Shown: piece by piece, positions 27,601 to 40,019 of the stretch
Numbering within the stretch: the stretch's first letter is position 1
How the letters are laid out: each line of letters opens with the position of its first letter
Origin: Ailanthus altissimus
Taxonomy: Eukaryota > Streptophyta > Magnoliopsida > Sapindales > Simaroubaceae
DNA length: 64,000 bases
NCBI GenBank assembly: GCA_946807835.1
Contig: OX327694.1
Span: 7,576,001-7,640,000, forward strand
Direction of reading: 5' to 3'
Position numbers and translations under genes: made by a program
The notes under the pieces: model-generated
What the model saw: only the letters and a program-made list of their open reading frames with translations
The model's database searches: none
What the model was told of the DNA's origin: nothing

Positions 27601-30600
27601 AAATGAAAAATAACAAACTGTAATCCTAAATCAAAACTAATTTAACAGCCACCACCACAGTACCTCTCTTACTCCACCACGGCAGCGACGGCAAGGCTGA
27701 CATTGATGTTGCGACGGCGGTCGACGGTGAGGAGCAGACAGCGATCGGCAGAAATGGCTAATGAGAGTGCGAGCCTGCGAGACAACGGCGTGGACAGCTA
27801 GCCGGAAGCTGCCGAGGCAAGTGAACGACAGTAGGGGTGCAGGGCAGCCGATGGCAGGGGCAGTGGCAGTTTGTGGCTTTGTCCTTTGTGCGGTTGGAAA
27901 ATAAATTTGAGGGTGAGAGACGAAAAAAAACTGAAAAGTGAAAACTAGACTTTTTGCCTATTTTGGCTTTGAAAGTTCTTTTTATTATTCTTTTACCTTT
28001 AACTAAACTAAACAGCACCGTTTTTGAGCCTTTCAAAACGGCAGTGTTTTATTTATTTATTTTTTTAAAAGGGTTCGGTCTGGGAAATTGTCTGGGAAAT
28101 TTCCCAGACCAAACCAGGTCCTGTCCTGGACCGACTGGGACGTTTGGATCTCTATTTTTAAGACCCAAATTCATCCCGGTTTTGGGACCCGTCCTGACCC
28201 GACCCAGAATTTTTGGGTCGGAACAGCTCGGTCGGGCCGGGACCGGGGCAAATGCCCACTCCTAATAGTGATCATATTATTATGGCCTGCTTATATCTAT
28301 TTAGTATGTATCATACTTATGTGTTGATGAAGATGTAATTGCACGTTCAACTTTCTACATGTTTTTGATAATTTAAAGATTTCTAAGTGCAGAAGAGTGG
28401 ACAGTGGCCAATAGTTTTTCCCCACATTGTCTCTTGTCTCTGTAATGTGCATATTCACTTCAGTAACTTTTGTTTGCAAAAGGCGTATGTAGAAACATGA
28501 ACAAAATATTGACAATTTTGCCTCTCAAGGTCTTAAAACAGAGTTTAATTCATCAGGGGTAAACTTCTGGCATGCAACTGATTTATGTTTCTTCTCATCT
28601 ATATAGTTATATGTTAATACTATCATCATTGTCCTATTGCTTTAAGATTTTGGAATAACCTTTTTTAGGCTGCAAGTTGTCCTAGGTGATTCCACAGCCT
28701 TGTGTTTCCATAATTTAAGAGAATTTTGTGCATTTAGGGGTGGTGAAAAGGCAACTGTGTTGTGTTGGTGTTTTGGTATTTTTCTTTTTTGGGTTATTTG
28801 GTTGGGAAGAAATAAGAGAATTTTTTATGAATCTCGGATGGAGAGTGTTGATCTTTTGTGGGACAAGGCTCATTTTCTTGTTTCCCTTTTGGGTGTCCAT
28901 CTCAATTGAGTTCAAGGATATTCCTTCCTTTTTTATTAAGGAGAATTGGGAAGGTTTTATTTAATGCATGTTATTTTGAGTTTTTCTTGCTGTATTTACT
29001 TTCCTTTGTGCAATCTTTCTTTCTTTTGAATAAAAAGAAAAGATTTTCTTGTTATTTATCAGAAAACACTATTTTCATTTGTTTCTCCAATTTTCTTGTA
29101 ACAGGATCCGCTACCTTCTTCTTGCAAGATTGCTAAGATTGATCAGGATCTTAATGCATGTAAAAAGTTACCGAGCTTTTGTTGCCACATTCTTAACCCT
29201 AATACCAAGTCTAATGCCATATCTTGGGACCATATTTTGTGTCCTATGCATCTATTGCTCTCTTGGCATACAGGTATTTGTTTGTTTTCATTGAAAAATT
29301 TCAGTTGAGGAAAGCAAAATACAGGAGATTTTTGCTGCACATGACAATTCCATTTACTTTACTTTTGATAGAAAAAGGTCTTGCATGGTTTTATCCTCAT
29401 ACAACCTTTTTAATGCTTTTAAATGATGAAGTAGATTGAAAAGGTGATCATAATAGTTTTGATTAACCTCATCTTGGTCCTAAATTAACCTTTCGGTGAC
29501 TTACCTCTGTATAGGTTGTGGGTTGTCTATTCATAGTTTTATCAAATATGACAAATCTCTGAGACACGATGGCTTAGTATTATTTTCTGTCACTTGCATT
29601 TTTATAAAATATATCAATATTACCAAATTATCTGCATAATTATTTGTTGAAATCTTTAGATCTTCGGTGGAATTGTCAATGCTGGGAACCCCGAGTTAAA
29701 AGAGACGGATCTTTCTGATGATGAGTATCCTTATTAGTTGGTGGAATTCCACATCTGTTATCTTTTCTATTTGTTAATTTCACTGAAATCTTTATTGGTT
29801 GTTTGTTGATTGCTCTTTCGTTCAATTATTGGTCCTGCAAAATTGTAATGTTAGTTCCTTAAATCAATTTTTTTCCGGAAATATTCAGCTATTTACTCTT
29901 CAATTTTAATGACTATCCAAATGGTATGGTGACTCTTTTCAATCTGCTGGTTATGGGAAATTGGCATGTGTGGATGCAGGTAGGATTCCGGTGTCAAAAT
30001 TTCTATAGTTTGTTCCTTGCTCACTTTTGTTGATGTTGTAATGTACGATGAGGGCATACTTGTCATATCATTTTCATTTTGCTGTTAAATAATTGTACAT
30101 TGTAGATTAGAATAAAAATAACCGTTTACAGCCTAGTTCTTTGCATTTTGCTCATGTGGGGACTTCGTTTTACCATCCTGATGGCAACTGATGATTTTGA
30201 TGTATTCTTTAAGTAGAGAAAGTATTCAGCTAGGACGGGAATTCTTTAAACTTAACCCAATCAAATAGGTGCGAATTTAAGGAGCAACCTGTCAATACTG
30301 CCACAGTGATTCTTTGCCAATTGGATGATCTTTTCAATAGAATAGCTGCTACTGAAAGTAATTCAGGCCAAGAGGCTTTTCCAGTTGAAAATTTTCCGGA
30401 TATTCTTTAGAGTTCAGATATTGTTTGACTCATGCTTGAGGATATTGTTCGAAATATTCTGTAATAATACTTATTTGTCAGATAATTTTCCACTTTTATA
30501 AATTAGTAATTATGAATAGAGAACACATATAAGTTCTCAGAGTGATGCCCTCTTTATTATGTGAAAGAGAATAATTGTATCTTCAAGTATTAATTATAAC

Positions 30601-33186
30601 TCTGCTTGTGAGGACCTTGTTTAGAATAAAAATATATTATAAAACTGTGCAAGATCCTCATGGACGTAATTGTCATAAAAAAATTTCATTTACTTGAGGG
30701 TGTTGCATTTCAGATTATTATCAAGGCTTGAACACTTCTAAGTTAAAATAAAGTTTTTAACTCAGCCATGTATAGAATTGGTTGTGGAAATTACCCTAAA
30801 GAATGTCAGCATATTGAATCACATCAAATGTATTCAGACTTTTTGGACGTCTAACAACAGAATTTGAAGTCATTGTTGCCCATGTTGTCTTGTTGCAGCA
30901 GTTATTTTTTATGCTTATGCTTGGAGGTACTAACTATATGTAGTTTATTATTTCAGAGCTACAAAGAATTGACAGGAACTTCTTGGACACTTGCATATTT
31001 TGTCAGCTTCTACCTAATAACTGTTTTGTTGCTCTTAAATCTGGTAAGTTGCATTTAATAGTACAATATTTCATCTTCACCTAGTATTTATCTGTTGCAA
31101 AAACACTAAAGGCTTCAGAAATGTGCATACCTTCTTCCAAAGTGTGCTTTTGTGATTAAATTTTTCTTCCAAATGTTGTTTGAAATCGAAGTGAAGAGAG
31201 AGAGTTACAGTGTTACTTCAATTAGTCATCTGGATTGGCAAGTTTGTTAAGAATTACCTTATTTGCAAAGGGAAGCAGGTTACAACTAGGTATTGGTTGA
31301 ACACAACCAATCGAACCATTTTGGGACAGCACAAGCACATTATGCTTTGTCAAAAGTAGTGGGTTTGCAATCCCTCATCAACACAGAATAGATATAAGTA
31401 ATCTGTTTATTGTTGGCCTTACCAGCAGTATCATTTGAATAATAAGAAAATATGGTCAAGACGTGACTTGTAGCATAGAGTACATTTGCTCTCAGAAAAA
31501 GAGTTTACTAACAATACATTAATGACCAATAAACAACCAGGTCAATTCTAACTTTCTTGGTTATGAACATACCAAATGAATCTAGATTGAAGTGAATTTA
31601 AAAATCCAATGATGTTATTTATCATTGTTTAGGCCTTTCAGTTTTTAATTATTCTTTATGTTTAGTTCATCTCTTTCCTCCTATGTTATGATACATGATC
31701 ATATAGTAAGCCCCAAAATGGCAAAGATTTGTATGACTTGGTATCTGACAAGTCTGTTTTTACAACTAATGACTAATGTTAGTTATCTCTTAACTCGTTG
31801 TCACTTATATGATCAGCAAAATAAGCATGATGCTATTCATAAGATAAAGCTACAATGTAGACAATGTCAGTTACCTATTTATGTTGTATGTGATTGATGA
31901 TGATTTTACTGTAATGCTTTGGACAAGTAATATAGAAGGTAGAGGATTTTGGTTTTTTTCTTTTTTCTTAATCATAAATAATATAAGCCATTGTTTTATG
32001 AGGTAGTGCTAATTTTGAAGTTTACACAGTTCATTGCTAGCATGTTATGGGAAATGCAATACCCTTGAGCATTCCAAGGAACTTTAACTGAGATAACAGT
32101 GATTTCCATTTCTTATTTTAATTCTTAATACAGTTCATGTTTCTAAGTTTCTAATAAGGGAGTAGTGAAAGAGACAACCTCAATTATTTTCTGTTGTAAT
32201 TTCAGGTCATGGCTTTTGTCTTGGAGGCATTCTTTGCTGAAATGGAACTTGAGAATTCAGCCAATTGCGAAGAAGAGAAGAAGGTTGGTACATGTTGTGA
32301 ACTTTTTTTCTCAGAAATGAGAAGTAAAAGCGGTCCTTCTAAGCCCATGATGTGAGTCTCTTTGTTTGTTTACTCCAAAAGTTTTAACAAAAATGCTGAT
32401 TCTAGGTTGTGAAGTCATAAAATTAAAAGAACAACATCATTATATCTAACCAAGAAGAGAGAATATGTTAGCATTCCTCAAAGTCCAACTTATCAAGCTT
32501 TACAACTTTATACATTGCTGTAATATTTTTCTAACCAAAATTCGTAAGCCCTTGCAAGCAATTCGTAAGTGACCCTCTTTTTAATATTGTATTCATGGCA
32601 TTTAAAGAGTTTTTTCTGTGACATTACTTGTGCTCTCTCTTGGATGACCTAGTTTTGCATGGAAGGAAATTTCATTATTCATTTCTAAAGTTGTCTTCTT
32701 AACAATAGTTAGATTTGAGCTTGTGCCAGCCTCAAATTATATCAAATCTATTAGCTAGAGTAAATCATACTTCTGACATGATAATTTATCAATCTATTAA
32801 TTAGAGTGGATCATACTTCTGAAATGATTCATTTCATTGCTCGTAGCGGATCTTATTTTCAAATATCATGCTTATCAAACTATCTTATATTTTGGACCTT
32901 TCACCATTAATCATTATAGCTCCATCTAAATGATGGACTCTAAAAGTTATTTTTTGAATTTCAATATAGGATGGAGGGCGAAAGGACCGACCCCGATATG
33001 CTGGGTATGTATTGCTGGTTGATTACTACTATGAAAACTTAAGAACTTACGTTACAGATATCGAGACTCCTTGTGGATTCATCATATTGTTTGGTTTGAT
33101 ACAGTACAAAAACTCGAAGTCAGAGAGTTGATGTTCTTCTCCATCATATGCTGAGTGCAGAGCTGGATAACTCTTGCAATACATAA
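12616..33186 (+). CDS. TPC1: Two-pore vacuolar cation channel, TPC1 type (23 exons)
   Basis: This is the slow-vacuolar channel of the tonoplast, a Ca2+- and voltage-gated non-selective cation channel. Exons are: 12616-12756, 12870-13013, 13144-13251, 14315-14410, 15387-15517, 15810-15870, 16056-16222, 18971-19076, 19686-19763, 21009-21070, 23447-23519, 24619-24684, 24778-24921, 25008-25065, 26182-26289, 26955-27018, 29105-29273, 29660-29724, 29889-29979, 30957-31043, 32206-32283, 32970-33004 and 33105-33186. All introns are GT-AG and the joined frame is open for 737 residues, against 733 in Arabidopsis TPC1. Visible features are 12 membrane segments in two repeats, pore I with FTTSNN (269-274), two EF-hands (about 342-394), pore II with VMGNW (635-639), and arginines 544/547/550 in the second voltage sensor. 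Luminal acidic residues E246, D247, D461 and E535 match Arabidopsis E239, D240, D454 and E528. The first EF loop looks degenerate (see findings). The start ATG follows AAGAAGAAG, and there is no signal peptide. Several introns carry transposons but no exon is damaged. Confidence 0.95.
16880..18030. mobile_element. LTR-like retroelement remnants in TPC1 intron 7
   Basis: Intron 7 (16223-18970) is unusually long. Two parts look like LTR sequence. On the minus strand, about 17600 down to 16890 has CTATATAAACTATGG followed by a pyrimidine-rich stretch. On the plus strand, about 17680-18030 has TATAAACTATAAATAGAATC followed by a U5-like stretch with TCTCACTACTATCTGCG. I could not define TG...CA ends, target duplications or a coding interior, so the type (probably copia) and limits are guesses. 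Confidence 0.35.
21270..22702. mobile_element. Non-autonomous hAT transposon in TPC1 intron 10
   Basis: The ends are TAGGGGTGGGCA on the left and TGCCTACCCCTA on the right, inverted with one mismatch. They are flanked by an exact 8-bp duplication, GATGTGAG, at 21262-21269 and 22703-22710. TIR sequence, TSD length and GGGTCGGG-type subterminal repeats are diagnostic of plant hAT elements. Length is 1433 bp. There is no transposase: between the GC-rich subterminal parts (about 21270-21400 and 22470-22702) the interior is an inverted AT minisatellite. A subterminal stem-loop GGGACAGAGAAATCTGTCCC lies at 22585-22604. The insertion lies 200 bp past exon 10 and leaves the splice sites intact. Confidence 0.93.
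21415..22440. repeat. Foldback AT minisatellite inside the hAT element
   Basis: The left half (21415-21721) reads AATTACGTTAAATCTTATAA with AATTTC hexamers, including near-identical 42-bp units around 21600-21685. The right half (21758-22440) reads the reverse complement, ATTATAACATTTAACGTAATT. The turn is exact: arms AATTCCAATTCCA (21722-21734) and TGGAATTGGAATT (21745-21757) with a 10-base loop. The unit matches the arrays at 1.7-7.9 kb and 9.0-10.8 kb. Open frames of up to 130 codons on both strands are by-products. Confidence 0.9.
25255..25348. repeat. 47-bp exact tandem duplication in TPC1 intron 14
   Basis: The unit from AAGTCCCTTGATAACCATGC to CACCAACTCTT occurs at 25255-25301 and again at 25302-25348 without a mismatch. 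The lack of divergence implies a recent event. It is intronic, with no effect on coding sequence. Confidence 0.95.
27174..28264. mobile_element. Second non-autonomous hAT transposon, TPC1 intron 16
   Basis: The ends are TAGGGGTGGGCA and TGCCCACTCCTA. The likely target duplication is ATAGTGAA (27164-27171) against ATAGTGAT (28265-28272), imperfect and with two extra bases (TA) on the left. Subterminal regions are rich in GGGTCGGG/GGACC motifs. A stem-loop GGACAGATTTCTCTGTCC at 27240-27257 is shared with the hAT of intron 10, so the two belong to one family. The 1.09-kb interior differs: unique, moderately GC-rich (27640-27880), with no transposase motif and no AT array. It is probably an internal deletion derivative that kept sequence near one end of an autonomous copy. 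Confidence 0.82.
28700..29000 (+). pseudogene. LINE (non-LTR retrotransposon) 3' remnant in TPC1 intron 16
   Basis: The frame at 28700-28909 reads [17 protein letters not shown] (about residues 31-47) followed by [15 protein letters not shown]. This matches the W-x-x-W-x-x-R-N-x-R-I-F and LWD pattern at the C-terminal zinc-finger region of plant L1-type reverse transcriptases. The remnant ends in an A-rich stretch near 29030 (AATAAAAAGAAAAG), as expected of a LINE tail, and is 5'-truncated. It lies on the same strand as the channel gene, just ahead of exon 17. Confidence 0.7.
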
Positions 33187-33954
33187 TTTGACTCTGTTTC
33201 TTATTCTGGTATGTGACTAGTAAAATATGTTCTTTCACCAATTTCCTTTTTATTTTTCTTCTATTCATTTGTCTTTTTTAATAACATTGTACTTTGGGTT
33301 GTGCCAGTCAAAATGAAATACAAAAGTATAAGAGAACAATTTTGGTTCTTAGCTTTGGGATGTTCGGCTGGTCCACGAATCAAAGATTGTTTGAACCCAT
33401 TATTTCATAGGGACTTTGATATTCCTTCAGTCAAAATGAAGGCCATGGTGTGATTACTGATGATGCTTTGTTCACTTTGTGATGCTGATGGCACGATGAC
33501 AATCCTGTGGTGGTCCTTCTTCGACAAAGGACTTAAAGAATATTTTACTGCATAAACTCCATAACCTTTTTTGTTGCTTTGGTTCTGTTCTTCCCACAAC
33601 CAACCAACAAACATTTTAAGATGTTCTACTGTTATCGTTCGGTTAGGCAATATTATTATTATTGTTATTATTTTGTTCTGTTCGGGATTTTTGAATTTTC
33701 TATATATAAATAATTGTTAGATTTTTATTTGGCCTCAACGAAAGGTTAAGCAAATATAAATAAATTTAGATTAGGGGAAAACAAATCAAAGTTGTATATA
33801 GAAATGGAAAAATCCGATTCTAGTTTAGCAGTTTGGTCATTGTGCAATGTAGGATTTGGTAGATGACGCTAGTTCTACGAATTGTAATATTTTGGAAGGC
33901 CTGAAATTAAACTTGTTGAATATTGCGGGTATTCCAATTGCCATGTATTTGGAG
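33187..33954. other. TPC1 3' UTR and flank
   Basis: This stretch follows the TAA stop of the channel gene. A TTATTATTATTGTTATTATT stretch near 33650 and AATAAATTT near 33757 are possible cleavage-signal surroundings, but the polyadenylation site cannot be fixed. The minus-strand 81-codon frame at 33405-33650 has no recognisable features. Confidence 0.4.
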
Positions 33955-34390
33955 TGTTAGTTTTCAATATAATTAGTTTTCAACTATTCAGGCTCGACAA
34001 CTTATCAAATAATTAAATTAATGAAGAATTAAAATTAAAATTAAAATTGATATACCATTGGTAACTCTTAAGAACTCGGAATTGAACTTGAACGTGTTTA
34101 TGAGTTTTTATGTCTTAATCAATATTTATATAATAATATATAATGTTAAGGGAGATTGAATAATTTAGGGATTTATATCATAATTTATGTGTTTATTTTT
34201 TTGTAGTGCATATATTTCTCTATTAAGAATACACTTTATTTATAATAGGCATAATTGATATTGTTGGATTAGGATAATCTTTATCTTATTAAGAGAGGTA
34301 TATATGGATTATTTTTATTTCAATCATAATACTTAAGTTGTGGATAGAATTTATATTTTAGGTAATCAATTTAAAATAAAATTTTAATAT
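33955..34390 (-). repeat. Copia 3' LTR (left copy)
   Basis: This is the left copy of a direct repeat with 40033-40470. Shared blocks include GTTAGTTTTC, AATTTATGTGTTTATTTTTT, TATTAAGAATACACTTTATT and AAAATAAAATTTTAA. Many substitutions and small gaps separate the copies, indicating an old insertion. Confidence 0.88.
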
Positions 34391-34402
34391 TCTCTCACAT
34401 TG
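34391..34402 (-). other. Copia polypurine tract
   Basis: On the minus strand, TGTGAGAGAATA directly precedes the left LTR. A purine-rich tract at this position primes plus-strand synthesis in LTR retrotransposons. Confidence 0.6.
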
Positions 34403-34645
34403 TTCATATATTTTATCTTTCACTAAGAAACAATGCATGAATCATAGCGATAAGTTTTTTAAAAACAAGTATTATCTTTCATGTATCACAGTGTATCAAT
34501 CTTTTATCACAAACTTATATTACTTAATGAATAAATCATATGTTTATTTTAGGTTCAAAATTAATAATATTTCTCAAATGAATGTGTACACTATTTAGTA
34601 TTAATATGAAAAAATATCAACTTAAATAAAATTTTATAACATATC

Positions 34646-36576
34646 TCAATGATAAAAACTACATAAAGGAACCAAACTCTCATTTTGTTTACATGATCCT
34701 TGAATTTCAATAGTTTTAGTGTTAATGTGTTCAATGACTACTGTTTTCTTTTTAACATGATCCCTTATAGCTAAATATTTGATGTCGATGTGTTTACTTC
34801 GATTTTCACTCATATTATTTTTAGCTATAAAAGTTGCAGTTGAATTATCGCAATATATCTTTAATGACATAGAAATAGAATATATAATTTTAAGCCCTGA
34901 TATGAAACTTTTCATCCATATACTATGCGAGATAACCTCAAAACAAGACACAAACTCAGCCTCAATGGAAGTAGCAATCAAATTCTGCTTTGCACTCCTC
35001 CAAGATACATCTCCACCGACAAATATAAAAATGTATTCAGATGTTAATTTTCGTGAATCGAGGCAGCTAGCAAAGTCTAAATTGAAGTAACTAATTACCT
35101 ACAAATTATCAATCCGTCTATACATAAGCATGTAATCATTTGTACCTTGAAGGTACCTCTTCATTTTTTTTACAGCTCTTCAGTGGTCCATACTTAGATT
35201 ACTCTGATATCTTCTTAACATTCCCATAACAAATGCAATGTCGGGCCTTGTGAAGATCTGAGCATATATTAGACTTCCAATAACATAAGCATATGGAATG
35301 TTATTATTTTGATCCCTTTTAAATTCATTTCTTATGCATTGGCTCAAATTGAACTTATCACCTTTCACAATGGGAGCTATATTTGGTAAACTATCTTTTA
35401 TCTGAAATCTCTCTAAAACTTTATTGATATAAATTTCTTGAGTCAAGCCTAAAATACATCGTAATCTTTCCCTATGTATCGTAATGCTAATGAAATAAGA
35501 TGCATCACTCATATCTTTCATATTAAAGTTTTCAGAGAAAAATTATTTTACCTCATGTAACAAACCCTTATCATTGGTTGCAAGTAAAATGTCATCCACA
35601 TATAGAATAAGAAAATAATTTTTGCTTTCACTGACCTTCTAGTATATGCATTGATCTATAATATTCTCTACAAATTCAAATAAAGAGATAACATCATGAA
35701 ATTTTAAATACCACTGATGGAAGACTTGTTTTAATCCATATATGGATTTCTTAAGTTTGCATATCAAATGCTCACATTACTAGCTAAAAATTCTTTTAGT
35801 TGTTTCATGTAAACATATTACTCTAATTCTTCATTAAGAAAAGTTATTTTCACATCCATTTGTTGCAATTCTAAGTCAAAATATGCAACTAATGCCATCA
35901 ATATACGGAAAGAATCATTTTTTAGATACATGAGAGAAAGTCTCCTTGTAGTAAATTTCTTCCTTTTGAGTGAACCCTTTAGTAACGAGTCTTACTTTAG
36001 ATCTTTCGATGTTGCCTAATGAGTCTTTATTTATTTTGAAGACCCATTTACATCTAATAACCTTTGCACCATTAGGCAACTCAATAAGATCCCATATTCT
36101 ATTAGACATTATAGAATTCATCTCACCTTTCATGGCATCATATTATAAACTTGATTCTTTACAACTCATGGCTTGTAAAATGTTTCAAGGTTATTTTTTG
36201 CTCCAATGTTATAGTCCGATTCTTGTAGATATACAATATAAACACTAAGAATTGCTGATTTCTTTTCTCTAGTAGATCTCCTTAATATTGTGTTAATATT
36301 TTCTTGAGGAATATATTGTTCAACTAGTTGTTAAAGAGTTTCAGGTAATTCTTGAACAACTTGATGTACTGGATTATTTATTAGTAGCTTGTGGTACTTC
36401 AGTGATTGGTTCCACACATCTATTTGGACTTGAGGAGTGTTATAGACAATAATCATTTTACTACTTGAGGTGGCAAGTTGAGCTTCAATATAATCTCTCT
36501 CAAGAATGATATCCTGGAATTGACGGCTCCCATTAATCAAGTTATTTTCAAGAAACTTTGTGTTTCTTGATTCCAC
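34646..36576 (-). pseudogene. Copia reverse transcriptase and RNase H remnant
   Basis: Minus-strand fragments in separate frames show the copia pattern. At 35915-36133 is the RT start (IWDLIELPNGAKVIRCKWVF, then VRLVTKGFTQKE). At 35180-35521 is the middle-to-late RT with YVIGSLIYAQIFTRPDIAF. At 34646-34981 is RNase H with IYCDNSTATFIAKN and RSKHIDIKY. The YVDD-containing section near 35600 is interrupted by stops. The protein cannot be expressed whole. Confidence 0.85.
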
Positions 36577-36599
36577 AATATTAGTGTTATAAGATGAAA

Positions 36600-37757
36600 A
36601 ATATAATCTATACCCTTTAGACCTTTCGACATATCTAATGAAATACCCACAAATGGTTCTTGGGTCTAGTTTCTTTTTTATTGTAGATTTAAACTCTTAC
36701 TTCAGAAGAGCATCCCTAAATACGTATATATTACAAACTCGATTTTCAACTTTTGAATAACTCAAATTGAGTCTTTAGGATTGTATACACTACCGTTTTA
36801 AAAGCTTCAGTCCACATGAATTTAAAAAACTTAGAGCTGCTAAGTATACTTTCCACTATGTTTAATAATATTCGTTTTCTTCTTTTTACTACACCATTTT
36901 GATATAGAGAACCAGGCATGGTGTATTGGGTAATAATCCCATGCTCTTAAAGAAACTTAACAAATGGATCAAGTACTTGTCCATCCTCAATATATCTACT
37001 ATAATATTTTTCACCTCTATTAGTTCTCGCGATCTTAATTTGCTTTTCGCATTATTTCTCTACTTTGGTATTAAATACTTTAAAAGCATATAACGTTTCA
37101 TTCTTATTATGAAGCAAGTAGAGATGTATATATGGTGAATAATTATCTATGAAAGAGATGGAGTATTTCTTACCATACGAGTCCATATCTGGACTATAAA
37201 TATCTAAATGTATGATCTTTAATGTCTGTACTCATTTTGGCACATTTCTTAAATTTGTTGGTCTGCTTTCCCTTTATGCAGTCCACATAAGTATCAAAAT
37301 TAGTAAAATTCAGAGTGCTAAGTACTTCATCATTTACTAATCTCTTTATTCTTTCTATAGAGATATGTCTTAATTTCCGATGTCACAATATAAAAGAATT
37401 TTCAGTTATAACACATCATTTAATACCAGTGTGAACATCCATAGTATTATGAGCAGTTTTATTTTTCAAATTAATAGAAAAAAGACCATTAGACAAAGTA
37501 CCATTCCTAATAAAATTAGATTTAGAAAATAAACTAGATGTATCTGAAAAGTTGAAAGAATATCCCAAAGGTACGAGTCTTAAAAGTGAAATTAAAGTTC
37601 TAGAAAAACTAGAAATATACAAGGTCCTTTCTAAATTTAAAATAAAATCACTACTTAAAACTAAACTGCATGTTCCTATAGCTTTTACATGTGAATGCAT
37701 CTTATTTTCAGAGTAGATGCATTGTTTATTTCTCACTGGTTTTCTTAGGTTTTGCAT
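36600..37757 (-). pseudogene. Copia gag-pre-integrase and integrase remnant
   Basis: At 37416-37757 an open minus-strand frame reads LSSDFILNLERTLYISSF and FSINLKNKTAHNTMDVHTG, resembling the protease-to-integrase linker of copia polyproteins. The following 0.8 kb keeps scattered integrase-like peptides (around 37000-37300) but is riddled with stops. Confidence 0.65.
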
Positions 37758-38179
37758 ACCCTAAAAGGAATTTGAAATATAGATTATAGAACCAGAATCA
37801 ATCCACTGTGTATTATAAATGATATCAACTATATTAGATTCATAACAAATAAATAAGATTATATTACCTTTTTTTTTCAAACCATTTCTAAAATTTGGTG
37901 TAATCATTCTTCATGTATCATTTCTTTTTGCAGAAAAAAATACTTGAATTCTTTTTCAAGTTTATCTTGGGGTGGTATTTTACCTTTCCCCTTTTGCTTA
38001 GTTTGTTTTTGGTTCTTTCCTTATGTTGTCACTACTGCACTTTCACCTAATTCCATTACCAACCGTTCTTCCTCTTGAACACACATGGTTAATAATTCAT
38101 TAATTGACTATTTATACTTATATGTGTTATAAGATATTTTAAGATCCATATTGCGGTGGCAGGGTGTTCAATATATAAT

Positions 38180-38650
38180 GCACAAGAAAGGAATCAGACA
38201 TCGTAACCTTAAGTATTTTTAGTTGAGCCGTAATATTCCTCATTTGCATGATGTGTTCATGCACAACTCTCATACTGGTGAGCTTTAAGGATGAAAACTT
38301 CATAATTAGGGTGCTAGCAAGAGGTTTATCTAAAGTCTTATATTGTTCATCAATAGCATTCAGTAATGTTTATACATTGTTATGTTGTTTGACTGAACTA
38401 TGAATACTAGCAGAGATTTTGATCTTTATGAACATTACATTGAGACGATTAGATCGCTCCCACCATTCATAAAGAGCAATTTCTTCTGAAGTATTGTTCT
38501 CAGTGATGGATGGTTTATCTTTCCTTCTAGCATAATCAATGTCCATGCATCCTAAACGGTGGAGAATTCTTTCCTTCCATATTTTGTAGTTATCACCCTT
38601 TTAATTCAAGATTTCACATTTTATATCAGAGAAGTTCACAGGTTGTATAA
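38180..38650 (-). pseudogene. Copia gag (UBN2-type) remnant
   Basis: The minus-strand translation contains YKIWKERILHRLGCMD, EEIALYEWWERSNRLNVMF and SFLVHYILNTLPPQY. This is the W-x-R / W-x-x-x-x / L-x-x-L-P-x-x-(Y/F) pattern of copia-type gag. At least one in-frame stop lies after SSVKQHNNV. Confidence 0.75.
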
Positions 38651-38738
38651 CTGTATAAAATTAAACATACATACTTATAATTAAAATTGAGAATAATTAA
38701 CATATATCATATTTTACCAATGTAAATTATGATTTAAA

Positions 38739-38761
38739 TATATATATATATATATATATAT
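38739..38761. repeat. (TA)n microsatellite
   Basis: About 11-12 uninterrupted TA units lie inside the leader of the copia element. Confidence 0.9.
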
Positions 38762-40019
38762 GTAGTGACATAAAACTTACCTGTGAGCTAAAGTTCTAAT
38801 TCATTTAGATTCATTAATATCTTTATGATAAAACCATTAAATTGTTTCTTTTTCTAATTTCTATGGGTAGATTAGGAAATATAATTTAATATTTTATCCT
38901 AATTATTCATATAAATATAATAAAAAAAATTGTAAGATAAAATTTATTATATTAAATATAATTAATCACAATTAATGTCCTTTTTTTTACATGTGATCCT
39001 GAAGTTTTAATATATAATTTTACATAATTGAGAATGTTGTGACTAATCCCTATTAATAAAAATAATATAAATCAAAATTCTTAATATATAATTTTGCATA
39101 ATTAAAGATGTTGTGGCTAATTCATAATTAATTAAAATTATATGGCTCACTAGACATTTTATCTACAAAATTGTTCATATAATTGTATGCAACAATATCA
39201 TCATTATCAATATGAACATAATATAAAATTTATGTACTAAATTATTCTATTTAAATTATATGTATAAAAATTGAATAAACAATAAATTATACATACAAGC
39301 ATTAATATAATTTAAGCACATAAATATCAAAATAATAAGTCCTCTTTTAATTACCAAATTAGGACTTCTTTATAAAATTTTAAAGCTTTAGGCCAAAATT
39401 GTATTTTCTCAAAATATGAGAAGTTGAACAAAAATATATACAACATTGTAGGGCTTATTTTTGAAACTTTAAAAAAAATTTAGATTAAACTATAATTAAT
39501 CGAAACTTTAAAGGTAAAAAATGATTAACATTTAATAAAAGTTAGGGGTCACATTTGTAGTTACCTAAAAGTTTAAGCTAAAGAATAATTATCTAAATGT
39601 TTGGGACCAAAATATAAATACTTAAAATTATAAAGGTCTATTTGTAAATAACTAAATATTTTGGAGCCAAAATAAATTTTACAAAAATATTGAGGGGCTG
39701 AATAAAAATTGCCTAACAAACATGTTGTCCGTTCTAGAACGTGCCGTTTGCTTAATACAGCCAGATGACATGTCGTTTGACATCATTTTCTACCTCGACC
39801 TAGTTTGCAGACTCGCAAATCATTTTCTGACCCGATTCAAAAAAATTAACTATCCAAACTCCAAATTTAACGTTTCAAGTGTCAAAACGTTCGAAATTTA
39901 ATTTTCTAATGATTTCAAGCCTTAGTTTTTATTAAAAAGCCTAAACACACACTTAAAATTGAAATTCGAATTTGGCCATTAATGGAGTTTTTTGAATTAG
40001 CACAATTCTACCTATATAT

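Noticed and set aside
27758..28036. 92-codon minus-strand frame in the second hAT element
   Set aside because: There is no transposase or zinc-finger motif and the composition follows the local GC-rich block. At best it is leader sequence of a lost transposase gene.
28715..29136. Several overlapping frames around the LINE remnant as separate genes
   Set aside because: Only the plus frame at 28700-28909 shows reverse-transcriptase-tail motifs; the others are shadows in different frames, and one runs into TPC1 exon 17.
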